A stretch of DNA of 64,000 nucleotides from Siderastrea radians. Taxonomy: Eukaryota > Cnidaria > Anthozoa > Scleractinia > Rhizangiidae. The stretch is taken from positions 65,417,246 to 65,481,245 of the forward strand of contig OZ024887.1 of the NCBI GenBank assembly GCA_964017195.1, read 5' to 3'. The notes below the pieces were generated by a model. That model saw only the letters and a list, made by a program, of their open reading frames with translations. It ran no database searches and was not told the DNA's origin. Positions 38,373 to 48,909 of this stretch are shown here, piece by piece (position 1 is the first letter of the stretch; each line of letters starts with the position of its first letter). The translations under genes were made by a program, and so were the position numbers.

Positions 38373-39761
38373 CAGGTGCAATTGCTCAAGTGGTTACATA
38401 AGAGACCCCTGCGGTAAGCTATTGTAGCAAGTAAAGCTACGTAATGTATTATTCAATCACAAATGCAAAGACTGAGTACAGAATGCTATTTGCCTTTTTG
38501 CAGTTCCAAAGGTTTGGAACATCCGTTTGCTACTTTCGGACGTTTGGGATAATCTTGATATAAAAAGCATTAATAGACATTTCCTTAAACTTCTCACAGT
38601 CTTACAGCTTAACTGAGCTAAGTAATTGCTTGTTTGAGTGTAGTTCTGGAGAAAATGCTGAATTTTTCGTGATCTTTTCAAAACCTCAGCTAGATATTAA
38701 TTTACTATATTTTTGCAGAGCCAATAAAAAGCTGTTCTCATCTCCTTCAAAATGGTATCAATTTGAGTGGCGCGTACACCATCAATCCAGATGGCGGCGC
38801 ACCAATGCAAGTGTTGTGTGACATGACCACGGACGGTGGAGGCTGGACCGTTTTTCAAAGACGTTTGGATGGTTCTGTCGATTTTTACCTTGGATGGGCG
38901 TCCTACAAAAACAGGTTTGGAATTCAGAGCGGCGAATTCTTGGAAACGACGATCTTCACCGTTTGACAGTCGCTGATGACGTCATGCTAAGAGTTGACCT
39001 AGAAGACTTTGATGGCGTCATCAGGTACGCTGAGTACTCGACTTTTAAGGTGGCAGACGAGGGTGATAAATACCGGCTTTCGATTGGAGGATACAGTGGC
39101 ACGGCCAGAGACTCAATGGCTGGTGGGCGAACAACAAAGTAAGACAACTTCTTTTATCAGAATATTGTGTTTCCTCGAAAAAAGACCGGGAAGACGTTCT
39201 TTTTATCTGCCCCAAAAGTGAGTGTTGATGTCAGGATTTTTTACAGTTTTGGGGGGTGGGGACAGTCATCTTGAGAGTTACCTTAATCGGAGAGATTGAT
39301 TATTCGACAAGCAAATACGGTACGTACTAAGGTAATTCATCGTCATTCGAGTAATTTCTTAAAAATTTCTAAAATATGATAGCCCCCTAAAGTAACCTAG
39401 TAATTCCCATGCAAAGATAATGACCCCACCCCCACCCCTCCTCCAACCTCGAATGTAACGGCCTCCGGAAAGAAATAGATAATGTGTTGAAAGTAATGGT
39501 CCAACCGAAAAAATGCTAAAAGAAGTCTGCAACAAAGCTACTCGCCGGGGTGTAGCACAGCAGTTATGAACCTAGCCTTTTTGTTGAGTACTTTACTTTT
39601 TTAAAAATCAACACAAGGTCTTTGGAGGATTAACTTGAAGCAACAACTTCGCGGTCAGATTTGCCATGTTAAATGAGTTTTCTGACTTCAATAACTCACG
39701 TATAGCTGTCCAAATAAAATATCTAACCGAAAGTAGCTACTGCCCGAAAGTTGTGACCCCT

Positions 39762-40264
39762 CAATCCTGCTCATAGCAACCTTTAGTAAGAGTAGAGTCC
39801 GCGAGTACGAGATTGAGTACGCCCGACCTAGGCATTTCAACTTCCTTTTTTTCGTACTTTAACTTTCTTTTTTCTTGGAGGGGAGGGGAGGGTGGGAAAT
39901 TATTGTCTGCCCGCATATTTTTACTAAACGCTTTGTAGATACTAATTGCACGATACCTCTTTGCTTCCTTATGCTGTGCACGATTTTTATTTCTTCCGCA
40001 AAAGCTTTTTTTTGTATTTGCCCCTCCTCCCCTCCCCTCCCCCAGCCCCTTGTTGTGTACTGGGGTTCGGTGTACTACTATAGAGTACGCACTGAAGACC
40101 GACAAGTGCTTTACACAACTGCTTTATTGGACTGAATCATTCAAAGCTATTTACAATGAAATATTGTGGTATAATCACATGATTGCGGTTAAGGTATTCC
40201 ATCCAATGATAATCGCTTATCTAATGACTAAGGAATTCATCCTAAAATAGTACTGAACACTACA
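39762..40264 (-). repeat. Gypsy 3' LTR
   Basis: 503 bp. The boundary with the internal region is the purine tract next to TGTAGTGTTCAG. The other end is set by the CCCCT duplication and is TTG rather than the usual CA, so it is less certain. Confidence 0.75.
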
Positions 40265-40529
40265 TTCCCCCACACTTATTCTAAAGATCAAATTTTGCTA
40301 TATTATCAAGTGTCAAAACCTAAACGCTGTGGAGCTTTGCGTTCTCGAGTTGGATAGCGTGGCTGGGTTTGAGGTTGCGCTGGTGCAATCGCTTGTGCTG
40401 TCGCATCGCTGCTATTTTCGCTGCTTTGAGCTACGATCGGTTCTCGTGTAGCGGTTTCCGTGCGCGGATGTGTTGTTGGCTCGACGTCAACGTTGTCTTG
40501 ATTGACCGCATGGCTTGGAGCGGTAACAC

Positions 40530-42569
40530 GGGCAGGTACAAAACTCGGACCGGATCAACTCGGATCAACCCGGATCGACCCGGATCAACCCGGATCGACT
40601 TAAATTTGAACACAATAAAAGAAAAGGGATGCTTAATAAAAGAAAAAGGATACTTTTATGCATTTATGGTTGACAGTCATGAAAATATAGCAGTCCTTGT
40701 TCTCCTGCGCTGTTTTGTCGAGCCGACATTTTGTTTTCCTAGTGCCAGGGCCTCGCGGATCGAGTCTCAGGTGTCCAGTCTCAAGTCGCGTTCTCGGGCA
40801 CACGTGCTGTTGTCATCTGCGCAATATGGATGGAGACGAAGGTAAAATTCAGCCTGATCTTGGCCATCTTTCAATACATATCACATCTCTTTACGTATTA
40901 TGTCTAGAAAAGGGTAGTTTCATTTGTCCTTTATGTATAACTTTGCTTATTTTTGAACTTTATCAGGAGCCCATAACCCGACTTTATAGAGAAAACAAAG
41001 GTCGAAAAAAGACACAATGCTTGTGTCCACGGACGTTGCTAACCTATATACTAACATCCCACAGGAGGAAGGAATCACTATTGTCTGTAAAACATACGAA
41101 ACATTCCACCTAAACAAACCTCCTATACCTACACTCCACCTCAGAGATATGCTCAGGCTTATCTTAAAAGAAAACTCTTTCCATTTTAACGGAAAAAATT
41201 TTCTTCAAACACACTGTACCGCAATGGGCACAAAAATGGCAGTATCTTTTGCCAACATTTTCATGGCCGCGGTCGAAACAGAAATTATTGAGCGCAGTTC
41301 TAAAAAGCCGCTCATTTGGAAAAGATACATCGATGACGTCTTTTCTCTATGGAACTTAAACAAAGAGGAAATAACCGCGTTCATAGAGCTAGCAAATAAC
41401 TATCACCCGACCATAAAATTCACGGCTGAAATTTCAGATACAGAAATAACTTTCCTGGATACAGGCGTATACAAGGGCGAAAGATTTAAGGAAGAATCTA
41501 TTCTCAACGTTCGCACGTACTTCAAACCGACAGAAACTTTCCAATACACGCACTTTACATCCTGCCACCCTCCAGGCGTGAGAAAAGGCTTTATCAAAGG
41601 CGAAGCATTGCGTCTTCTGAGAACCAATTCCTCAAAAGCTACTTTTAAAGAAAACATTACACAATTCAAGCGTAGATTACGCGACAGATGTTACCCAGAT
41701 AACCTCGTAGACAAGACTCTCTCAAAAGTTAAATTTAGCGAAAGAATGTTGGCGCTACAGAATAAACAAAAAGCGGGCAAAAGAGTTTTACCGTTTGTAA
41801 CAGAGTACCGCCCTTCTGTGCCTTATCTTAAAAACATTCTTATGAGCAAATGGCATTTAATAGAAAATCAGCCATTGCTAAGAAATATCTTTAAAGACCC
41901 TCCCCTACTTTCATACAGAAAAGGGAGGTCATTGAAAGACGTACTCGTTAGAGCAAAGCTTTGAAGGTCAACGTTTTATCGATATTAACCAATAGGAGTC
42001 GTGTTTGGCCTTTCAAGTTTTTGTAATATCATGGCGATAAAGGCCTCTGCTAAAGATGATCTAAGATGGTCTAAGGGCCAAAATGATCTAAGGTTTCCCT
42101 TTTATTTTTATTTTTATTTTTTGAACCGCGAGGTTCAAACTCATACACTTGCTCAAATAAATATTTACCACTATGGCAATATGTTCAATTGGCAGTTTTG
42201 AAGTTCACTTGGCTTGAAGTTAAAGGACTGAATATCTCGTCTGGAGCAACATCATCTGCCATAAAAATAAGCAATGCTATAATACGTTGGGGACCATTGT
42301 GCCCGAGAACGCGACTTGAGACTGGACACTAGTTTCGTAGTCCGCGAAGCCCTGGGACTACGAAAGTAAAATGGCGGCTCGTCGGCGGCTCGACAAAACG
42401 GCACAGGAGAGCCAGGACAGCTATATTTTCATGATAAATGCGTAATAGTATCCCTTTTCTTTTATTGTATTACAATTTAAGTTGATCCGGGTCGATCCGG
42501 GTTGATCCGAGTTGATCCGACCCGGATCAAGCGATCCGAGTTGATCCGGTCCGAGTTTTGTACCTGCCT
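40530..42569 (+). mobile_element. Penelope-like element with about 270 bp inverted termini, nested in Gypsy integrase
   Basis: Flanked by GCGGTAACAC (40520-40529 and 42570-42579), a 10 bp target duplication. The Gypsy frame is continuous if one copy of that word is used. 40530-40802 and 42301-42569 are inverted repeats sharing GGCAGGTACAAAACTCGGAC, AATAAAAGAAAAGGGAT, TTTTGTCGAGCCG and GTCCAGTCTCAAGTCGCG. The first 80 bp of each terminus is built of short GGATCAACCC and GGATCGACCC units. The interior carries an RT ORF without a nuclease domain. Confidence 0.85.
41017..41964 (+). CDS. Penelope-type reverse transcriptase, N-terminally short and without GIY-YIG domain
   Basis: A 315 aa open frame. 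Key blocks: STDVANLYTNIPQEEGI (first catalytic Asp), CTAMGTKMAVSFANIFMAAV, KRYIDDVFSLW (the catalytic DD pair), FLDTGVYKGERF and PPGVRKGFIKGEALRLLR, ending with the thumb (KNILMSKWHLIENQPLLR, RKGRSLKDVLVRAKL) and a stop. In complete Penelope ORFs this point is followed by a Cys motif and a GIY-YIG nuclease; here the frame closes and inverted terminal DNA follows soon after. The N-terminal RT region is also absent; the upstream frame (40826-41110) is different and unrecognised. The catalytic blocks look undamaged, which suggests a young or selected copy, but a product able to mobilise alone is doubtful. Confidence 0.85.
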   Translation: MLVSTDVANLYTNIPQEEGITIVCKTYETFHLNKPPIPTLHLRDMLRLILKENSFHFNGKNFLQTHCTAMGTKMAVSFANIFMAAVETEIIERSSKKPLIWKRYIDDVFSLWNLNKEEITAFIELANNYHPTIKFTAEISDTEITFLDTGVYKGERFKEESILNVRTYFKPTETFQYTHFTSCHPPGVRKGFIKGEALRLLRTNSSKATFKENITQFKRRLRDRCYPDNLVDKTLSKVKFSERMLALQNKQKAGKRVLPFVTEYRPSVPYLKNILMSKWHLIENQPLLRNIFKDPPLLSYRKGRSLKDVLVRAKL

Positions 42570-45409
42570 GCGGTAACACTAAGATCTGCGGTGCGATCCA
42601 TAAAATATGCATGTTTCTTGTGCATCTGGTCAACGTGACGTTTCCAAAGTTGGTCTTCAACGAGAACTTTATAAGAGACAGGACCTGTTTGTTCCGCAAC
42701 AGTGCCCTCCAGCCGTCTGGGCTTTCCTCTAAAGTTTTGCACTAGAACTTGTTCTCCGATTGAGAACTCTCGTTCCTTGCTGACTTTGTCATGTCTGAAT
42801 TTCTGCTCGACTTGCTTGTCAAACACTTTTCGACCGAGATCGGGGCGCAATAAATCTAATCTCGTTCTCAATCTACGATTCAAAAATAACTCCGCGGGTG
42901 TTTGACCTGTCGTGCTATTTGGCGTTGTTCTATTACTAAACAGAAATCGAGCTAAACTTTGCTTAATCGAGTTGCTCCCCTCTGCCTTAAAAAATTGCTT
43001 AAATGTTTGAACAAATCGTTCCGCTTGGCCATTTGAACAAGGGTGATATGGAGCAACAAGCGTGTGCTTGATACCATTTGCCTTTGCAAAATTGGAAAAC
43101 TCTTGCGAAGTGAATTGGGGACCGTTATCATTTACTAGTTGCTGTGGAATGCCGTACCGAGCGAATATTTCTCGAAGTTTCTCGATCGTTGCTTCACTCG
43201 TGATGCTGTGCATCAATTCTACTTCTAGCCACTTGGAATGACTATCGACGACAATTAAGAACATTTTTCCCATGAACGGTCCTGCGAAATCGATGTGAAT
43301 CCTTTGCCATGGCATTTTCGGCCAATCCCACGGGTGTAAGGGTGCCTGTTGTCAGGGGGCTTGTTGCGTGACTTTTGGCAATCGTCACATCGCTGAACAA
43401 CCGTGGCTATGTCTTTGTCGAGGTTCGGCCACCAGACGTGAAGTCGTGCGAGTGACTTCATTCTGACTATTCCGGGATGCCCTATGTGTAATTCGAACAA
43501 CACACGTTTTCGAAGTTGCGGAGGAACTATCACGCGAATTCCCCATAACAAACAACCATCTTCAACCGTGATTTCGTGACGTTTGTTGAAATACTGCGTG
43601 ATTTCCGGGGCGGTCTGCTTATCAGGCCAACCTGTCATCGTGTATTGTAACACTCGAACTCGAGACAAAATCGGATCTGTTTGTGTCGCTTTACGAACGT
43701 GATCGACGTTTAATGGCAGAGATTCAATTTGTAGCAAATTGATGAGTTTGACTTCATCGACTCCTTCCTTCGTCCGGCTTGTCGATTTTTATGGGCAAAC
43801 GGGATAAACAATCGGCGTTCGCGTGCTTTGCAGTTGAACGGTATTCGATATCATATTGATGTGCGGCAAGTAACAATGCCCATCTTTGTAACCTTGCTGC
43901 TGCTAAAGTGGGAATTCCGCTTTTTGGTCCTAACAACGTGGTCAACGGCTTGTGATCCGTGACTAACAGAAATTTCCTTCCGTACAAGTATTGGTGGAAT
44001 TTCTTTATTCCGAAAATTATGCTTAGCGCTTCCTTCTCGATTTGCGCGTAATTTCGTTCGCTTTTGGTCAATGTGCGCGAAGCATAAGCGATCGGGCGCT
44101 CTTCTCCGGACGGCAGCACGTGCGATATGACTGCTCCGACTCCGTATTGCGAGGCATCTGTGTCGAGTTTTAGCGGTAATTTCTCGCTGAAATGCATCAA
44201 TACCGGCGCGCTCGACAATTTGTCTTTTAGTTGCTTGAACGCCCTTTCCTGATTCTCCGACCATTTCCATTCGACTCCATCTTTCAGTAGCTCGTTTAAC
44301 GGATGAGTGATGGTCGAATAGTTGCTAATGAACTTGGCATAATAATTTATCATGCCGAGGAATGACCTCAATTGATGTTGATTTTCGGGTGCCGGCGCAT
44401 TACGAATGGCTTCGACCTTTTTCTCGATCGCGTGCAAGCCTTGCGCATCAATACGATAACCCAAATATTCAACAGTAGGCTGCATGAATTTGCATTTGCT
44501 CAGCTACCTCAAGCCAGCGCTTTCCAGCCTCGTTAAAACCTCATTAAGATGATCTAGATGCCCTTGATCATTTTTCCCCGATACTAAAATATCGTCTACA
44601 CTACAAACTACCATTGGAATGCCCTGGAGTACTTGCTCAATTTTTGACTGAAAAATTGCCGACGCAGAGGACACTCCGAAAGGCAAACGAGTAGGTCTAT
44701 ACAAACCCTTATGAGTATTTATTGTTACAAATTCTCTAGAATCCTCGTCTAGCAGGATTTGTTGATAAGCGCGTGACAAACCTAACTTAGTGTACTTTTC
44801 TCCCCCACTTAAGGTCACAAACAATTCTTCAGGATTTGGCAAGGGGTGCTGGTCAACTTCCAAAACGGAATTGACTGTCACTTTGTAATCTCCACAAACT
44901 CTTATCGAATTATCAGGCTTAACCACAGGAACTATCGGTGCCGCCCACTCTGAGTAACGGACCTTTTCAATTACCCCCATGCTTTCTAAGCGGTCTAATT
45001 CTTGCTCAATAGCTCCCTTTAAAGCATGCGGAACTGGGCGCGGTTTAAAGAATTTTGGCTTCGAGTCAGGTTTTACATACAATTTAGCCTTAACGCCTTG
45101 CATTGTGCCTAACTCGTCTTTAAACACAGATTGATGTTGCGTTAACACATTATCTAAATCACTACTTATCTTCTTAATTGATCCCCAGTTCAATTTAATG
45201 TCTCTTAACCAGTTCCTTCCAAAAAGACTTGGTCCTTGTCCTTTTACGATTTGGATAGGCAAGTTGGCGGTCTGGTTTTGATATGTGACTTCCACTTGGG
45301 CTTGTCCACTGACGTCAAGGGTCTCTCCGGTGTACGTTCTGAGTTTGATCTGGGACTTTTCAAGGGGGACCCGTGCGAAGCTTTTCTTCCAGGCCTCCTC
45401 TGACATGAT

Positions 45410-45811
45410 CGACCTAGGCATTTCAACTTCCTTTTTTCGTACTTTAACTTTCTTTTTTCTTGGAGGGGAGGGGAGGGTGGGAAATTATTGTCTGCCCGCA
45501 TATTTTTACTAAACGCTTTGTAGATACTAATTGCACGATACCTCTTTGCTTCCTTATGCTGTGCACGATTTTTATTTCTTCCGCAAAAGCTTTTTTTTGT
45601 ATTTGCCCCTCCTCCCTTCCCCTCCTCCAGCCCCTTGTTGTGTACTGGGGTTCGGTGTACTACTATAGAGTACGCACTGAAGACCGACAAGTGCTTTTTA
45701 CAATGATATATATTGGTATAATCACATGATTGCGTTTAAGGTATTCCATCCAATGATAATCGCTTATCTAATGACTAAGGAATTCATCCTAAAATAGTAC
45801 TGAACACTACA
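45410..45811 (-). repeat. Gypsy 5' LTR remnant
   Basis: Matches 39824-40264 in the same orientation, with a 39 bp gap in a CTTTATTGGACTGAATC region and few substitutions. It lacks the last 62 bp present in the 3' LTR and runs straight into protease coding sequence. Confidence 0.8.
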
Positions 45812-46599
45812 CCCCTCCTCCCTCATAAAATAAAATAGCCCATCCCTTACCTGTTATTTGCAGATGTTATCTTTTCCACTTAGTTTCTTTGTCTAATTCC
45901 CTCCAGCAACATGAAATTTACAACTATAGATAACGACAACGACATGTCAAATGGAAACTGCGCAAAGCAGTACAAAGGGGCGTGGTGGTATAACAATTGC
46001 CTTAACTCCAATCTCAATGGTTTGTATCATGGTGGAGCACATGAATCATACGCTGATGGAGTCAACTGGGCCACGTTTAGAGGGCTTAAGTATTCACTTA
46101 AACGCACCGAGATGAAAGTGAGACCCGTTGGTCAATAGACCGTGGAAAACTTATGTCACATTTCTTTTCTTTTCACGTGAGATCTACTTTCGTTATTTTT
46201 GGGTATCGTTAAAAGGTTCGTGAAAGTTAAATCTGCAAAAAAAAAAAAAAAAGATTCCTCCACAGAAAAGAAATGTACAGGTTTTACTCTTGCCTTTTGT
46301 CATAACATAACGATAAATTAACAGTGGTAAGCAATGTTATCGCACGAGTCTTAAACATGAAGTTTTTGTAAACTGGATAACCACTTTAGTTCTGTTATTT
46401 CCCCTAACTTATCAAATGGCATGACGTTTTCACTCAGTAAAATTTTACCAGCCAATATTCACATTTTACCAGTTCGATTCACGAACTCCAGTCCCCGTAA
46501 AAAGCAGAGGGCATGGGGTTTTTAGACATCGGCTTTTCTGTCTGTTATAACAAAACTTATTGTTCAACTGCATTCAGTAGAGTACAAATAACACCCAAA

Positions 46600-46632
46600 A
46601 CGAGTACAAATATCCCACGGTATTTGTACTCG
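46600..46632. repeat. Short perfect hairpin
   Basis: CGAGTACAAATA and TATTTGTACTCG flank a 9 bp loop TCCCACGG-type sequence. The AATATCCCACG word recurs in the palindrome at 47476-47615, hinting that both mark one element. Confidence 0.75.
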
Positions 46633-46700
46633 AGAAGACCGGTTTGACAGATTTTCTACAAATGCCACGTCAGGCATTAGGCTTACAAGGTGAACGATGA

Positions 46701-47045
46701 AAAAATGGCCGAAGCGCTCGTTTTTCCCAAAGAAAACAATGAATGCTTACCAAATTTTGAGGTTTTTAACGAAAACGAGATCCTAGAGACAAGCGATGAC
46801 CTAGACGGCAGTGAAATTTCTTTATTTATTGAAGAAAATCGAAACGCATTAAAATACAACAGAAAAGACGAAAACTGACCTCAAGTCCGTTAAAGAAACA
46901 AGGGCCATTGAAGAAATTCCCGCCGAGGAACTTAACAATCTTTTATGTCATTTGTTTGTCAAAGTCAGGAAACAGAACCCAACTTTTGTCAGGAGATGTC
47001 TTCAACAAATGCACAATTGTTGTCGGTCAGAAATCTCCACCGCTA
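46701..47045 (+). pseudogene. Crypton-like tyrosine-recombinase N-terminal fragment
   Basis: First frame MAEALVFPKENNECLPNFEV to a TGA at 46876-46878. Overlapping it from about 46872 in another frame is KTDLKSVKETRAIEEIPAEE, then LNNLLCHLFVKVRKQNPTF. The EIPAEELNNLL and FVKVRKQN words match the N-terminal domain found next to Crypton-type recombinases that are numerous in coral genomes. A frameshift separates the two parts and no catalytic domain follows, so it is a truncated relic. Confidence 0.55.
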
Positions 47046-47475
47046 TCTCTTCCAAAATGACGCGTGGTTAGTGATTCGGACGAAGATGACTGAGCTTGAA
47101 GTGCTATTTAACTTTGTTTGACTTGACTTTCGAGTTCTGTTTGTTCTGTCGAGTTCTTTCTTTTCGTAGTTTTACTCGGTGACCGACCAAGAACATTGTT
47201 GTTCATCTAACTGTAAACCCGAAAATAATTCAGTTTTGCCTTGTTCCATCTTTGTTTTCCTTGCAAGTTTGAAATAAAATCACGACGCTTCGCTCGATTG
47301 ACAGGTTTGACAAGTTTTCGTTTTTGACCAATCAACAACAACCTCACGTTAAGCGCGCGAAACCTGACCCGCTGGCGCGCTCACTCGCTGCTCAGAAGTC
47401 ACGCTAGTTTGTCACGCAACTCAGACAGTTTATAAACCACTTTGCCATTTTGTAGCTAAGTTGAATAATAAATCC

Positions 47476-47615
47476 CTTATTAGACGGTTTAGTGTGTAGT
47501 ATCATGGGATATTTTTACTCGCCTCTTGTATTTTGACTCGCCCTACGGGCTCGCCAAAATACGGCGCGACTCGTAAAAATATCCCACGATACTACACACT
47601 AAACCGTCTAATAAG
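47476..47615. repeat. Near-perfect 140 bp palindrome
   Basis: CTTATTAGACGGTTTAGTGT with GTAGTATCATGGGATATTTT on the left is mirrored by AAAATATCCCACGATACTAC with ACACTAAACCGTCTAATAAG on the right. The centre is a second short palindrome (GACTCGCCCTACGGGCTCGC). Arms are about 48 bp. Confidence 0.9.
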
Positions 47616-47859
47616 ATATATATACTGAAGAAAAAAAAGCATTTTTTTTTTGTTACCGAAGGTTTTACTTGTGTTTTGAGAAATGTATAACTTTAGATAC
47701 TTATGGATAAAGACTCTGTAGCCGTACAATAATCATATACACAATAGCTTGTTTGTACGAAAAGCATATTTAATCAGTTATCACGTGTGATTGTGCAGGC
47801 GCTAGTAGTCGCCGTATTTATTATAGATTTAGCCTTAGCGCATAAGTATTAATAGTTAA

Positions 47860-48350
47860 GGGCGACTTTCAGTAAAAATCAAGCAAAATTTCAATTTAGC
47901 GGCAGTAGTTGAAAAGTCGATTTCTTTCGTATTTTGCAAACAATTAGGTATTAATTAGTAAAGCTAGAAACCTGATGTGGTTCGTTTTCGCCAGAAGCGC
48001 TTTATTTTCGAAAAAACGAGGAAATCGATTCTCGGTCAAAATCACAGGAAATTAATCTTGAAAATCAGTACTATAAACTTGCATCGCGCTGGTAAACTAA
48101 AGCGCAGAGAAAAAGATAGGCACTTTCTATCTATAGAACAAGCCTTTTTCATTAATTTCCTGTGATTTTGGCCTCTCGAACCCGAGAATCGATTTCCTCG
48201 TTTTATTCGAAAGTAAAGCGCTTCTGGGGAAAACGAACGACATCAGGTTTCTAGTCTTACCAATACCCATTTATGTGCAAAATAGGAAAGAAATCGATTT
48301 TTCAACTTCAATTCTGCCGCCGAATGCTCGCTTTTTACTCAAAGTCGCTC
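47860..48350. mobile_element. Fold-back/MITE element flanked by TTAA
   Basis: 491 bp between TTAA words (47856-47859 and 48351-48354). Arms of about 190 bp are inverted repeats: GGCGACTTTCAGTAAAAA against TTTTTACTCAAAGTCGC, and ATCACAGGAAATTAAT against ATTAATTTCCTGTGAT. The spacer is about 95 bp. Non-coding. Confidence 0.85.
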
Positions 48351-48828
48351 TTAATTGCATTATTTATTTGGTCAAGAAACGGCCGCCAGTTCATATTTAG
48401 CCATTTTATAGGATATATTTTGCGTGTTTTATTCTGTATTATTCCTAAACCCACATGACAATTCGGAACAAAAGATTTTCCTTTAATGTATTCTGTTAAC
48501 TGTATATGTGGAAATACACGCGTGTGCTTTGTACATTTAAACTTTGGACATCACGCTAAACTTAGGACTCGCTAAATCAGGGAGTCAGCAGTTCTTTTGT
48601 TTAAACACTGTTTCATGAGCAAAGTTCGCAATTCTGTTGTCATAAGGAAAGGTGCTGCCCTATAAGGAAACCTTTAACAATACGGTGCACATGAAATTAA
48701 GTTATGTTAAGTAATTTTTCTGTTTACAATGCGTGCTATTGCAACACTATACTTTTTCGAACAAAAGAAATCGTTTAGTCATTGTAATCTTGTAGGTATA
48801 TAAGCAGGTATCTTGTTCACTGTACATT

Positions 48829-48909
48829 GGTTACATCTCGGGTTACATCTTTGGTTACATTTCGGGTTACATCTTTGGTTACACTTCGGGTTAAATCTTT
48901 GGTTACACC
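48829..48909. repeat. 12 bp tandem repeat with alternating variants
   Basis: Seven units of GGTTACATYTYK, alternately ending TCG and TTT, so a 24 bp dimer. A TATATAAGCAGG word lies 30 bp before it and an AGAATAAACTC word follows at about 48973. Together these could be the promoter and polyadenylation parts of a solitary LTR, but no LTR partner or target duplication was found. Confidence 0.75.

Larger units (their letters stand above)
40306..45421 (-). pseudogene. Gypsy pol remnant (protease tail, RT, RNase H, integrase)
   Basis: Segments on the minus strand: 45421-44504 has the protease C-terminal part and RT (LPFGVSSASAIFQ, CSVDDILV). 44485-43754 has the RT connection and RNase H (KLDTDASQYGVGAVI). 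43737-43255 has the integrase zinc finger with paired His (HIGHPG) and Cys (CDDC). 43315-42527 has the integrase core (HIDFAG, NDNGPQFTS, YHPCSNGQAER). 40529-40306 holds the C-terminal tail beyond the nested insertion. Breaks: one in-frame TAG near 44502, frameshifts near 43760 and 43340, the Penelope insertion, and loss of everything upstream of mid-protease. RT copies RNA into DNA and integrase inserts it; this copy can do neither. Confidence 0.88.
39762..45811 (-). mobile_element. Gypsy-type LTR retrotransposon in FReD gene 4 intron 3, disrupted
   Basis: A 6,050 bp insertion flanked by CCCCT (39757-39761 and 45812-45816). Direct repeats at both ends are LTRs. On the minus strand the order is 5' LTR remnant, protease tail, RT, RNase H, integrase, purine tract (GTGGGGGAA) and 3' LTR beginning TGTAGTG. 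The gag gene, primer site and front half of the protease are missing, so the 5' LTR joins protease sequence directly. A Penelope-like element is nested at 40530-42569. Defective copy. Confidence 0.88.
36363..46138 (+). pseudogene. FReD gene 4: PAN-EGF-fibrinogen gene broken by insertion and frameshift
   Basis: Exon 1, 36363-36680 (318 nt), encodes signal peptide MNLFLLLFSFPAVFA and a PAN-like module (CQIACVKDMCCLSYNFG). The EGF-like exon starts at 37585, is interrupted after 37658 by a 714 bp insertion, and resumes at 38373-38413; 74 + 41 nt equals exactly the 115 nt of the other genes. Exon 3, 38719-39138 (420 nt), starts with [20 protein letters not shown] and has [18 protein letters not shown], but a 4 nt deletion near 38940 destroys the FWLGND block and shifts the frame. 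Exon 4, 45907-46138 (232 nt), is open: TTIDNDND and [14 protein letters not shown]. The 6.8 kb last intron holds a Gypsy element. Two independent lesions make a functional product unlikely. Confidence 0.88.

Noticed and set aside
40369..41113. Plus-strand ORFs before the Penelope RT
   Set aside because: They cross element termini and Gypsy antisense sequence; no motif and a different frame from the RT.
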